The notes under the pieces were generated by a model. That model was not told the DNA's origin. It saw only the letters and a program-made list of their open reading frames with translations, and made no database searches. A stretch of DNA of 64,000 bases from Aricia agestis (lineage: Eukaryota > Arthropoda > Insecta > Lepidoptera > Lycaenidae): the NCBI RefSeq assembly GCF_905147365.1, contig NC_056425.1:1247501-1311500 (forward strand). The letters are read 5' to 3'. Of the stretch, positions 54,921 to 64,000 are shown piece after piece. The translations under genes were made by a program, and so were the position numbers. The number at the start of each line of letters is the position of its first letter. Within the stretch, counting starts at the first letter, position 1.

Positions 54921-55249
54921 ACGTGGGAGAGCCATGCTTCGGCACGAATGGGCCGGCTCGCCCGGAGAAATACCGCGTTCTCACAGAAAACCAGCGAGAA
55001 ACAGCGCTTGCGCTGTGTTTCGCCGAGTGAGTGAGTTTACCGGAGGCCCAATCCCCTATCCTATTCCCTTCACTACCCTCCCCTATTCCCTTCCCTTCCC
55101 TACCCTCCCCTATTACCCTATTCCCTCTTAAAAGGCCGGCAACGCACCTGCAGCTCCTCTGATGCTGCGAGTGTCCATGGGCGACGGAAGTTGCTTTCCA
55201 TCAGGTGACCCGTTTGCTCGTTTGCCCCCTTATTTCATTAAAAAAAAAA
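54921..55249 (+). mobile_element. SINE A, full length
   Basis: ACGTGGGAGAGCC to TTATTTCATTAAAAAAAAA, central palindrome intact. Small differences in GGCTCGCCCGGAG and ACCAGCGAGAAACAG. Confidence 0.9.
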
Positions 55250-55520
55250 CTGAGTTCCAGAAATCGAATATTATAACTCTCTTTTTTAACGCGAAGTAAA
55301 TCAAAGGTAATAATGCGTAACCCTTTGATCCGCTGACGGATTGTGCACCAGGTTCTCCGAAACAACAAATATTCAGGACGTTCAACAAAAAGCGATGTGT
55401 ATTTTTGATGCAGCTTCATATTAATTGTCTCGAGAAAGAAATGTGGTTTTCATCTCGAAGGATATTTATTGCCAGCAAAAATGTGCTCGGATGTGGCGTA
55501 AGGGCAGCCACAAATTTTTA

Positions 55521-55628
55521 CGACGCCCTCTGTGTCTCAGTAATTGGTTAGCACGTCGGCTCAAGCTACAAGGGTGCGGCATCAAATCCCGCGCAGGGAA
55601 CTAAAAGTTTTTAAGGTCATAGATGTGT
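55521..55628 (+). mobile_element. SINE C copy
   Basis: CGACGCCCTCTGTGTCTCAG, GGTTAGCACGTCGGCTCAAG, box B-like CATCAAATCCCGCG, AGTTTTTAAGGTCATAGATG. Truncated 3' by the next element. Confidence 0.7.
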
Positions 55629-55635
55629 GTATAAG

Positions 55636-55747
55636 GATCTATTCAGACCGCGACACGTAGATGCGTTTCTGAAACGTCTTGCAAAACTGTCAAATCCATA
55701 CAAATTTAGAAATGCATATCTACGCGTCACGTTGCGAATTAACCCTA
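55636..55747. mobile_element. Diverged TIR MITE
   Basis: GGATCTATTCAGACCGCGAC, ACGTAGATGCGTTTCT and AGAAATGCATATCTACGCGT, CACGTTGCGAATTAACCC are imperfect inverted arms of about 40 bp. Confidence 0.55.
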
Positions 55748-55867
55748 ATATGAAAAAATCTTAAACGTCAATTATTTCTGCGTCGTTTTAGTTCGACAGA
55801 CTTCAGCACGGTGTTTGTGTGCGTGCGACTAGACGTATGCGAATTATAATTGCATAAGTTGATATTA

Positions 55868-55917
55868 AAAGGATTTGTAATAGTTTTACCGCGGCGTAAA
55901 ACTATTACAAATCCTTT
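55868..55917. repeat. Perfect hairpin, 22-bp arms, CG-rich loop
   Basis: AAAGGATTTGTAATAGTTTT... around CGCGGC. No mismatch. Lies just upstream of a family E copy. Confidence 0.95.
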
Positions 55918-55924
55918 ACACGTA

Positions 55925-56210
55925 AATTTTTGCGCGCTTTCGGCGTAAAGGAGGCTAGACAGAACGATATTTGACCTCGGCACTTTATTATTAGTACCTG
56001 CATGGTAGGCGCAGAGGGCGTTAATAGTATTTCTCAACTAGATGGCGTGTTTTGAAAATAAACAGCGACGCATTGTTAGTATTCCTGGGCGTCAATAGAT
56101 GGCCTTTTTGTAATATTTTTTGAGTGTATATTTTGTATACAGGTTTTTTGAACATAAGAAATAAGTTCGTTCCATTCGGTTGTCCCTTGACACCTCTCAA
56201 GTTTTTTTAA
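55925..56210 (+). repeat. Family E repeat, two-subunit form
   Basis: TTTCGGCGTAAAGGAGGCTA, CTGCATGGTAGGCGCAGAGG, CGACGCATTGTTAGTATTCC, CCCTTGACACCTCTCAAGTT. The first subunit is partly deleted (ATAGTATTTCTCAACTAG). Confidence 0.75.
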
Positions 56211-56477
56211 TATTTGTTCATGGGTTCCTAAACTTCTAGGCTGTCATCATAACTGCAGTGTCTATATTTACCATAAAAAGTTTGTAAAGCAGCCTACAAG
56301 CTAATTCCACAAAGCAAACACGTTATATCGGTGGTTGCATGCTATGATTAATAGTTAATCCACTAATTGCACCAAACTAATGACGAACTAAGCACAGTAT
56401 GCATATTTAATTTCCCCGCCAAATAAATTGCTTCGTTCCTGATAGTTAACTCCATTTTAGATTGACATTTTTTTTAT

Positions 56478-56833
56478 ACGTGGGAGTGTTATGCTTCGGC
56501 ACGAATGGGCCGGCTCGACCGAGCAAATACCACGTTCTCACAGAAAACCGGCGTGAAACAGCGCTTGCGCTGCACGAATGGGCCGGCTCGACCGAGCAAA
56601 TACCACGTTCTCACAGAAAACCGGCGTGAAACAGCGCTTGCGCTGTGTTTCGCCGAGTGAGTGAGTTTACCGGAGGCCCAATCCCCTACCCTATTCCCTT
56701 CCCTACCCTCCCCTATTCCCTTCCCTTCCCATCCCTACTCTCCCCTATTACCCTATTCCCTCTAAAAGGCTGGCAACGCACCTGCAGCTCTTCTGATGCT
56801 GCGAGTATCCATGGGCGACGGAAGTTGCTTTTG
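56478..56833 (+). mobile_element. SINE A with internal 73-bp duplication, no tail
   Basis: ACGTGGGAGTGTTATGC head. Units 56499-56571 and 56572-56644 are identical head-to-tail copies of the GC-rich core. The element breaks off at GACGGAAGTTGCTTT before the usual tail, so it is 3'-truncated. Confidence 0.9.
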
Positions 56834-56839
56834 TTATTA

Positions 56840-57590
56840 TGCTTGTTGTTATGCTGGCAGCCGGCTGCCGCTTGGGGTTTGATAGATTAATTGAGTTTAA
56901 AGAAACCAAACCAACGTGTATTCAATGATACAGATTACAGGAAACTCGGAGAGACAAACAAAGAGAGGAAGAGAGAAGGAGAGATTGTTTATTAAACAAT
57001 TTTGCATTAGCCGGAGACTTAGCACGGCGAGCTCAATATTATAATCCTCTTACGTCTGCGATGTAGTGTGGCGTATCCGTTAAGGCTAGACGAGTAACCA
57101 AAGCTATAATTGGTGGCTATAATTTTATTTAATTACAGTAATTAATTTAAAACTTATAGGTAACAATAATAAAAGTAATTAACTTTTTAAAAGACTCGCA
57201 TCGCGATGTTTGTTACCATACTCCTTCGAAACGTCTCGACCGATCTTCATAAATTTGGAGGTTTTTTAAGCGGGAAAGGCTGTTTGCTTCTGCTTTAACG
57301 AGCTACGGGAAAGATCTTGTATGTTCTGAAGTGAAAAAGTAAAAGTGAAGAAGAAATGTTAAGCTATGAACGTGATTAAAATGTAACAAATAAAAATATT
57401 TGCGCCTTGATAGTGTGTATACCTAATTTAAAAAATAAATAAAGAAAATTTCAATTGTTTACAGCTATTGTAATTTTTGTTATACAGCCAGATGACAGAT
57501 AGCTTATGCGCGATAATACTGTGAAGTCTTCCAAGTCTGATCTACTAAATAGAGTCCCGTTATTATTCTTTGGGTTTCCCTGAAAAAGCA
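56840..57590. other. Unassigned, no gene
   Basis: Purine-rich AGAGAGGAAGAGAGAAGGAG around 56960. Otherwise nothing recognised. Confidence 0.4.
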
Positions 57591-57804
57591 GATGTTACAT
57601 ATTATAGCTTGCAGTACGATGCGAGTTCTCAAGCTACATAATATGAACATTCATGTACGAAAGCTAAAGATTCACAACCAATAACAAAATACAGCATCGT
57701 ATCATGTATTGCAGCTTGTAGTACGACGCGAGCTTTAAAGTTTCATACAAACGTGTAGTTGCTAACGAAAGCTGCAGATTCACAATAAATAAGCCCACTC
57801 GTGG
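57591..57804 (+). repeat. Diverged tandem duplication, ~107-bp period
   Basis: AGCTTGCAGTACGATGCGAG (57606) and AGCTTGTAGTACGACGCGAG (57713), then GAAAGCTAAAGATTCACAA and GAAAGCTGCAGATTCACAA. Followed by AGCCCACTCGTGGGCT, a short stem-loop. Confidence 0.75.
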
Positions 57805-58211
57805 GCTAAAAGGTGCTTAACTCCGGCTCGAGCACTCCCAAATAATTACGCGTGCAATGCACGGCGCTAGCATGGTACAGTGCTAGTATTATATTTTACA
57901 GGTGTACTGTAAAAATTATATTGAATACAATATTATGCTCTGGATATATAGAGCGGTTGATGCATGCATTTTTCGGATAGGGGGAAAAGATTTGAAGGGG
58001 GGATTGGTGAATTATAGTAATAGACACAAAACCTAAGTCGAAATAAATAACTTACATTAGCACCACATCTATAACCACTACGGTGTACGTGACACGTCTA
58101 CACTTAATAGTAATAATATTATATCAAGTAGAAAAGTTCGTCTATCTATCTGTAAGTAGTTTTGTTACCTCTTCACGATTTAAGCTCTGAACCAATCTGG
58201 GTCTCAAAAAT

Positions 58212-58250
58212 TAGGTGTCAAGGGACACCCGGATGGAACGAAGTTATTAA
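58212..58250 (-). repeat. Family E terminal fragment
   Basis: AGGTGTCAAGGGACACCCGG then ATGGAACGAAGTTATT; stops where a family D copy starts. Confidence 0.65.
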
Positions 58251-58251
58251 A

Positions 58252-58480
58252 AAAAGTTCCGTACCGTTATAGAGCAAAAATAAGCCAAAATGGTGTTTTT
58301 TTGTATGGGAGCCTCTCTTTTATTTATTGAAATATTAGTATTTATTATTTAAGCACATAAATATTTAAGGCCTATGTGAAAATATCAAGTGGGTAGGCAC
58401 TTGACATTTTCACATGTTGTCATTATTTATATCGAGCAAAAAAGCCAAAAAATCACGTATGTTTACATGCAAATAGGGTA
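58252..58480 (+). repeat. Family D repeat, both ends incomplete
   Basis: AGTTCCGTACCGTTATAGAG, TTTTGTATGGGAGCC, ATATCGAGCAAAAAAGCC. A small inverted piece (CAAGTGGGTAGGCACTTG) is internal. Confidence 0.65.
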
Positions 58481-59040
58481 CACCCTATTCGCGTAAACAA
58501 GTGTGGAATATTTTATATTTCTGAAAGCCTAACGCCATCTAGTATTGAGTAGGGGTTTTATGTTGTTTTAATTCCCCGAGTGGTTCCACTCAACAAGATG
58601 GCACTACGTGTCCGTATCCGTAACAATCTTTTTTCAGGACTAACGCATTTCCATACCAACTCTAAATCGGTTCAACAACTTAATGATGGGGTATCGGACG
58701 GACAGACATTTATATTATGAAGTTTGTTTGTAGATGTGTTTGTTGTACAATAAACAGCGTGAATATTGCATCGGCGGCCGGCGAGTTACGCCGCTTAGTG
58801 AAGTGCTTTTTAACTCCATTTTTATGTTTGCCTTACGACATCTCTTTATCACATACGATATTTTTAGAATTGGAAAGCTGCTTTGCCACGAATAAACTGG
58901 TAGTAGAAAGAAATAGATGTAAATTGACTCTTTCTTTTACTTAGAGATGTAAAAGAAAACAGATTATTTTAATACACATAGACCAAAAAGGCAAAATGTT
59001 GTTGCCTACATAGCTTAGCTATTTTGTATTTCTGAAAGCC
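58481..59040. other. Unassigned with a repeated 20-nt module
   Basis: TTTCTGAAAGCCTAACG occurs at about 58517 and 59026. The second is followed immediately by the hairpin at 59045. A 75-residue frame at 58717-58944 (+) has many Cys but no recognised motif. Confidence 0.4.
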
Positions 59041-59044
59041 TAAC

Positions 59045-59129
59045 GAATTAAATCATCTCAGTAATTTAATTTCTTTTGATTACTTGATAAGTAATCAAAA
59101 GAAATTAAATGACTGAGATGATTTAATTC
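59045..59129. repeat. 85-nt hairpin, 41-bp arms, one mismatch
   Basis: GAATTAAATCATCTCAGTAA... to ...CTGAGATGATTTAATTC, 3-nt loop GAT. It interrupts a TTTCTGAAAGCCTAACG-type repeat. Confidence 0.95.
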
Positions 59130-59197
59130 ATTTTGATGATTTACTCTATTCAGGGTCGATTTTTTTTTTGTCTCAGTGAGGTAATAATCACAAGGAG

Positions 59198-59527
59198 ACG
59201 TGGGAGAGCCATGCTTCGGCACGAATGGGCCGGCTCGACCGGATAATTACCACGTTCTCACAGAAAACCGGCGTGGAACAGCGCTTGCGCTGTGTTCCGA
59301 GTGAGTGAGTTTACCGGACGCCCAATCCCCTAACCCCTACCCTATTCCCTTCCCTACCCTCAACTATTCCCTTCCCTTCCCTACCCTCCCCTATAACCCT
59401 ATTCCCTCTTAAAAGGCCGGCAACGCACTTGCAGCTCTTCTGATGCTGCGAGTGTCCATGGGCGACGGAAGTTGCTTTCCATCAGGTGACCCGTTTGCTC
59501 GTTTGCCCCCTTATTTCATAAAAAAAA
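59198..59527 (+). mobile_element. SINE A, full length
   Basis: ACGTGGGAGAGCC to TTATTTCATAAAAAAA. AAGGAG lies on both sides as a likely 6-bp duplication. GCGCTGTGTTCCGAG has a small deletion. Confidence 0.9.
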
Positions 59528-59705
59528 GGAGAAGCTAGGTTCAATTAAAATATATTTAAACATTTTCTATAACTCTCCAGGCAGTCATATTAAGTTCATG
59601 ACACTTTTAGTTCATGCAAAACAAACTTCAAGAAAATCTATTTATTCGATTTGATACTACGACTCTATATAGTACAAGCCAAGACGCTAAACCAATAATA
59701 ATTAA

Positions 59706-59895
59706 GCTAAGTACTCACATACGGTTTTGCTCAATAGTTTTAATCCAAATCGAGCAATAACCACCGTGTGGACCGCAAAACTGACAGCTCGAAGGCTCGC
59801 TTCGAGCCGGCTCGATGGAATTAAATATGTCAAATATATCATTTCCTTCGATTCGGAGTAAAACTATCGAGGAAAACGGTATGTGAGTACTTAGC
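59706..59895. mobile_element. 190-bp TIR MITE
   Basis: GCTAAGTACTCACATACGGT and ACGGTATGTGAGTACTTAGC, arms to about 37 bp. ATTA lies near both ends as a possible duplication. The core has GAAGGCTCGCTTCGAGCC. Confidence 0.8.
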
Positions 59896-60476
59896 ATTAG
59901 TCTAAACTCTAAAGCTATAAATTTGTGCTAAGTATGACTTTTTACTAATCTTATGCTTATTGGTTATTATAAAAATTATAATATCATGACCTGACATAAG
60001 ACATCGTAGTCGTGAAGTCTAAAGCGCCCCCTTAAGCCGGTTGACGACTGACCATTTATAATGTATACGTAACTGGTCACGCGACCACACCGTACTACGT
60101 CCTACGTAGCGGCAAGTGTTTGGTAGACCGTCTACTAGATTTGTATAGAATCTGTGCTGAAATCACCCATGGTGATTGATTCTTATTCGCAAAAATACAT
60201 TTTAACTGAAGTGAACGGTACTTTTTTCAGTTTAATTTTTTTTTAAGTTTCTATGCTTAAATCAATATGATATCATTGGTCAATGGTCATAGAAGATCTG
60301 CATGGTAAGAGACATATTCTCATACCTTGAATCTTCTCTAGACAGCTTTAGCATGTCTCTTATGCTCCCTGAGATCATATTAAAGGGTTTTCAACTTTTC
60401 GTGACTGAATGTCGCTGTCGATGGTGAGACAGGAGATACAGCGGTCGGCCAAAACTCGTTTAATAGTCGGATTATT

Positions 60477-60600
60477 TTTTTTTATAAAAGTGGTAAACGA
60501 GCAAACGGGTCACATGATGGAAAGCGACTACCGTCCCCCAACATTAAGGAGGTGGATTAGGGTGGCATTAGGGAGGTGCAGGTGCGTTGTCGGCCTTGTA
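60477..60600 (-). mobile_element. SINE A tail relative, diverged
   Basis: GGTAAACGAGCAAACGGGTC, ATGGAAAGCGACTACCGTCC, GGTGCAGGTGCGTTGTCGGC. The segment between has changed (ATTAAGGAGGTGGATTAGG). Confidence 0.6.
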
Positions 60601-60672
60601 TGTCGAGCTCATCTAAACAGGACAAACGTTGACTATTTTCAATGCGAAAAATAAGAGATGACCTATAACTAC

Positions 60673-61295
60673 TAGAGATGTGCCAACTATCCGGCAACTT
60701 TTGTAGTAGGCGACTAGTCGGCGAATATTCGGCAAAAAGCGCCGACTATCCGGCTTTTTATTATTTTACTAGTATTGAAATTACATTTGAGAAAAACCTT
60801 GATTAGATTGAAATTAAATGAATTGTGTCTGAAATTACTTGCTGGTAAAGAAATTTCTAAGTCATAATTTATTAAATAAAAATTTTATCTAATAATACTT
60901 TGGTACAGAACGATAAAATAATATCTTCTTTAATAAACATTAATAGGTAGCGAAAATTTATTCTTATTTAAAATATATAAGACTCGGATTTTGTATTAAC
61001 AAATTAGTTAATTATTATTAGAGCAAGATTGCATGTTACGCATGATGTACATTGTACAGTAAAAATATGTCCTGAAAATCATCAACTGTATCATGACGAT
61101 CACTCGATCCAACACGTTCGCAGGTTGCGTATTATGCTGCGCATCCTGCGAATAAGCAGTACTAAACGAAGCGTTACGGAAACATCCGAAACCACGATCG
61201 GTTTGGCCGACTAGTCGACCGATTAGTCGGCTTCTTTGCAACCGACTAATCGGCTAGTCGGCTAGTCGGCCAAAATCATGATCGGTACATCTCTA
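60673..61295 (-). mobile_element. hAT-like MITE, second copy, perfect 8-bp duplication
   Basis: TAGAGATGTGCC ... GGTACATCTCTA with ATAACTAC at 60665-60672 and 61296-61303. Opposite orientation to 25951-26532. The same CCGACTAGTCGG-type subterminal palindromes are present. No ORF. Confidence 0.88.
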
Positions 61296-61616
61296 ATAAC
61301 TACCCGTTTGTCCCAGCAGACAGTATAAAAAAGAAGCAGCGAAGTCGGGTGCGGCATTAGAGGCGCTAAAACCGCGTAAGCCCGCGTAAGGAGATTAGAG
61401 CCGATTCCCAGTAATCCGAAATGGATTTACATGACTTGGGAACAGCGAAACGGGATAGGAAGTGCACATTTTTATCGATACAGCACTGAGTACCCCGATT
61501 GTACTATCAGAGATGTGGACCTACGTAATTTGGTCGCATTGTCAAACCCAGCCACATCAAGGTTAACGATGAATTCACATAATCCAACGAAATGACGTTT
61601 CGACGAACATTCAAAT

Positions 61617-61895
61617 TGTTGTTAAGGTGTGTCGGAGGACCGCTTATATAGATGTTTGATTTCACATAACAAGTTTAAGGATCAATTCACAGCGAACTGA
61701 ATCGAGATAATCAGCGACTTGGCGGTTGTAGTTTGTAGTTTACTTGGCGGTCCCCCGACACACCTTGACAACAACTATGGACTAAAATATTACTTTACAC
61801 AAGTTAGGAATTATTTGAACTTAAAGGCAGTTAATATTATTTCATTACTTTTTAAAGTTGTTTGGCGGGGGTTTTTTTAAATTTCTTAATTTAAT
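61617..61895. mobile_element. Foldback element, left arm mostly deleted
   Basis: Matches 22655-22945: TTAAGGTGTGTCGGAGGACC, GGTCCCCCGACACACCTTGA, GTTGTTTGGCGGGGGTTTTT. About 35 bp of inverted arm remains. Confidence 0.8.
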
Positions 61896-62387
61896 GCCAA
61901 TATCGACTATACAGTGTAAATTTAAATATAAGTGTAAATTTAAGTAAAGGGTATAATGGGATTGATATATCTTCGGATAAAAATCCCTAATTAAATATAG
62001 ATTTAAAAAAAATGACGTATGTCCGCCTATGAATCTATTTCTTCGATGGTACAAAGAACGAAGATACTCACTTTTTTCTAACATAGTAAAATATTATTAA
62101 TAGACCATTATTGAATTCAAAGAGTCGATGACGTCACTAGCAATCAATGTGACAAACGGCCATGGTGGCAGCAAGCCACGTGTTGTGGCATGGCGTAGTG
62201 TGGCGTGGCGTGTGGCGAGGCGTCAAACAAAAATCAATCTTGCTCGCGTGTTGACCACTCTAGCGACATGTGCTGTGTTGAGCCGCGTTTATAAAGGCTT
62301 GAATATTTCTAAGTTAAAACTGCTAAGTCAGAATTATGCACTTATTTTTGATGGGTTAAATGTTAACTTCGTTAAATTCTCGACATT

Positions 62388-62543
62388 TTTTTTATTAAAT
62401 AAGGGGGCAAACGAGCAAACGGGTCACCTGATGGTAAGCAACTACCGTCGCCCATGGACACTCGCAACATCAGAAGAGCTGCAGGTGCATCGCCGGCCTT
62501 TTAAGAGGGAATACGCTCTTTTCTTGAAGGTTTGCACATCGTC
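62388..62543 (-). mobile_element. Shared-tail retroelement, SINE A tail with other body
   Basis: GGGGGCAAACGAGCAAACGG, GTCGCCCATGGACACTCGCA and CCTTTTAAGAGGGAATA are SINE A-like. Then CTTTTCTTGAAGGTTTGCAC follows, as at 1804-1960. Confidence 0.7.
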
Positions 62544-62545
62544 CC

Positions 62546-62693
62546 AGATCCCAGAGCGATCAGGCATAACATATTTGCACATGGATGAAACTGCACAAAC
62601 ACGCAGGTATTGTAAGTACATACATGAGGCACTACTGAGAGTCTAAGGTTACATCTATGTAAAAATAACTTACGTCTGATCGCTCTGGGATCT
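62546..62693. mobile_element. Small MITE with 18-bp inverted ends
   Basis: AGATCCCAGAGCGATCAG and CTGATCGCTCTGGGATCT, 148 bp, inside the preceding retroelement fragment. No clear duplication. Confidence 0.7.
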
Positions 62694-62699
62694 TATTCT

Positions 62700-63555
62700 A
62701 ACAGGACACATTGTCGAAAATACGTTAAATACTGCAGGGATGGTAGACTGCCGCAGGAGAAGTGAATGTATCCTCCTCTCATTTCTTGCTGTTTCGTTTT
62801 TACTTCTACGGGCACTCACGGAGTGTAACCCTTTGTTTTTATAAAGGTATTAATAAATAATAACAACGATACTAATTACCAACATAATTGAGGGAGCAGA
62901 GCCCATAAAAAAAAAACATAATTGGGGGAAAACCGTATTTTCTTTCTGCGTTGAAAACTATTCTATATCCTTTACGTCTAGACCAATCGTCATCAACTTG
63001 AGCCTGTAGAAGTAATAGACAGAAAGATGGCACTTAACACTTAAATAATAATTTAAATAGTAATTTTAATGTAAAAGTGCAGATTTAGTATCACCGTACA
63101 CACGCCCTAACCCGTCAGACGCGAGCAGCATATTTCATTTGTATTTTTTGCGGAACGAGCTTAAATACCGCGCGACGTACCTGCGGAATTATTTACGTTA
63201 TATTGCCCGTAATATCACGTAATATGCCGGTTATGAGCGTGAATTCGCGTAGATTTACGGATTTTAATCTTATTAAACCCGAGCGAGAGGTAGTTCGGAA
63301 TGTCTGAGTGTTTTGAGGGTTTAATTCTGACAACTTGGGAGATTGATGTTTGAAATTTACTTAATACTTGATGCGCCAACCTCAATTCTAATAAAAAGTA
63401 TCTTCTCTAGGTTTCCGAAAACAAAAAAATTTAGGCTGGTTTTTTGGTCGGCTACTCACCATATAGTAGCGTAGTATTTTGCATTTGTAAGCACGTATGA
63501 ATATCAAGCTTAGCGATGTGTTGAAGTGTTAGTAAAAGATGTTTGTGTCATCCAT
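62700..63555. other. Unassigned; no gene supported
   Basis: CCTCCTCTCATTTCTTGCTG and TTTCGTTTTTACTTCTACGG resemble 33115-33175. GC-richer 63100-63260 has CGTAATAT/ATTACG-type short repeats but no frame. Confidence 0.4.
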
Positions 63556-63556
63556 A

Positions 63557-63741
63557 TCTATACTAAAATTTTAAATGCGACAGTGTGTCTGTTACCTCTA
63601 CTGCTAAAATATGTTGCTGAAAGGTACTAAATACTAATAAACTTTGAGTCCCGGTAAAGGAGATCGATCACTTTTTATCCCTGAAAATTTTTCGTTTCCC
63701 GCGTGATAAGCAAATTTTGGTGCAACGGACTTACGATCTGC
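63557..63741 (+). mobile_element. Helitron, decayed 3' end
   Basis: TCTATACTAAAATTTTAAAT, GCGACAGTGTGTCTG, CTTTGAGTCCCGGTAAAGGA, TTTTGGTGCAACGGACTTAC. Hairpin and CTAG are mutated. Confidence 0.6.
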
Positions 63742-64000
63742 AGTTACATACATACCTACGCTACACAGTAGGATATCATAATTCATACTTAAGGTCTTGG
63801 CTACCTTTACCATATCGCTAAAAAGTACGCATCGTCGCGTTTCCTCTGAGTGTTCATTGACCTTTAAACTTCCACGATAGCTTTCGTAATTAATGAAAAC
63901 TCCGAGTGAATTACACTGGAATACAATTTTGTAAACTGTAAGCTTTTAAGTAACAAAATTCGAGGCGCACTTATGAAAAAGCGCGCTCGTGTAAGCACAA

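Noticed and set aside
62128..62646. 172-residue open frame on the plus strand
   Set aside because: Its second half is translated from SINE-tail DNA and the small MITE at 62546; the first half has no recognised motif.

Overview
The window looks like a repeat-dense, AT-rich intergenic or intronic stretch of an insect genome, most probably a butterfly or moth (Lepidoptera). That assignment is an inference from recognised dispersed families: tRNA-derived SINEs, CTAG-ended non-autonomous Helitrons, short repeats opening GCCAAGTGCGAGT, and AACCTCCTCCTTTTTGGAAG modules. I found no host protein-coding gene, no rRNA gene and no free-standing tRNA gene. All convincing tRNA-like promoters sit at the heads of SINEs. 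Nearly all short open frames are chance frames inside repeats.

The only credible coding sequence is a 5'-truncated non-LTR retrotransposon reverse transcriptase on the minus strand (16349-17743). It has a 3' UTR and a poly-A tail (poly-T on the plus strand, 15799-15822).

Four repeat classes dominate. (1) 'SINE A' is a roughly 330-bp poly-A-tailed element beginning ACGTGGGAGAGCC and ending TTTGCCCCCTTATTTCAT(A)n, with about a dozen copies plus tail-only relatives. (2) tRNA-headed SINEs fall into families B and C plus one further family at 6750-7020. (3) Non-autonomous Helitrons have 5' TC, a 3' stem-loop and CTAG, inserted between A and T. (4) Terminal-inverted-repeat MITEs and foldbacks include hAT-like elements with perfect 8-bp duplications, PIF/Harbinger-like elements with TWA duplications and TTAA-flanked elements. 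Families D and E and family H (copies at 1-216 and 30084-30300) are further dispersed repeats of uncertain class.

Layout: 1-6.5 kb holds Helitrons, a Harbinger-like MITE with a nested Helitron, and SINE fragments. At 6.7-15.3 kb are SINEs, a SINE A split by a 484-bp tandem duplication, and a 20-nt minisatellite. At 15.5-18.1 kb the LINE lies between two copies of another repeat. At 18.8-29.4 kb are dense nested SINEs, a long foldback and a three-deep Helitron/SINE/hAT nest. At 30-35.8 kb are family H and D copies, a 126-bp AT microsatellite and a 721-bp inverted-repeat element. At 36-47 kb are sparser MITEs, a Helitron and hairpins. At 47-64 kb are hairpins, foldbacks, young SINE insertions and a second hAT-like copy.

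The most noteworthy signals are structural: nested insertions with readable target sites, and an unusual number of near-perfect hairpins with 14-41 bp arms. In one case, comparison with sibling copies shows the hairpin arose by an inverted local duplication. I see no evidence for a new enzymatic or defence system. All identifications come from reading the sequence; no database search was possible.
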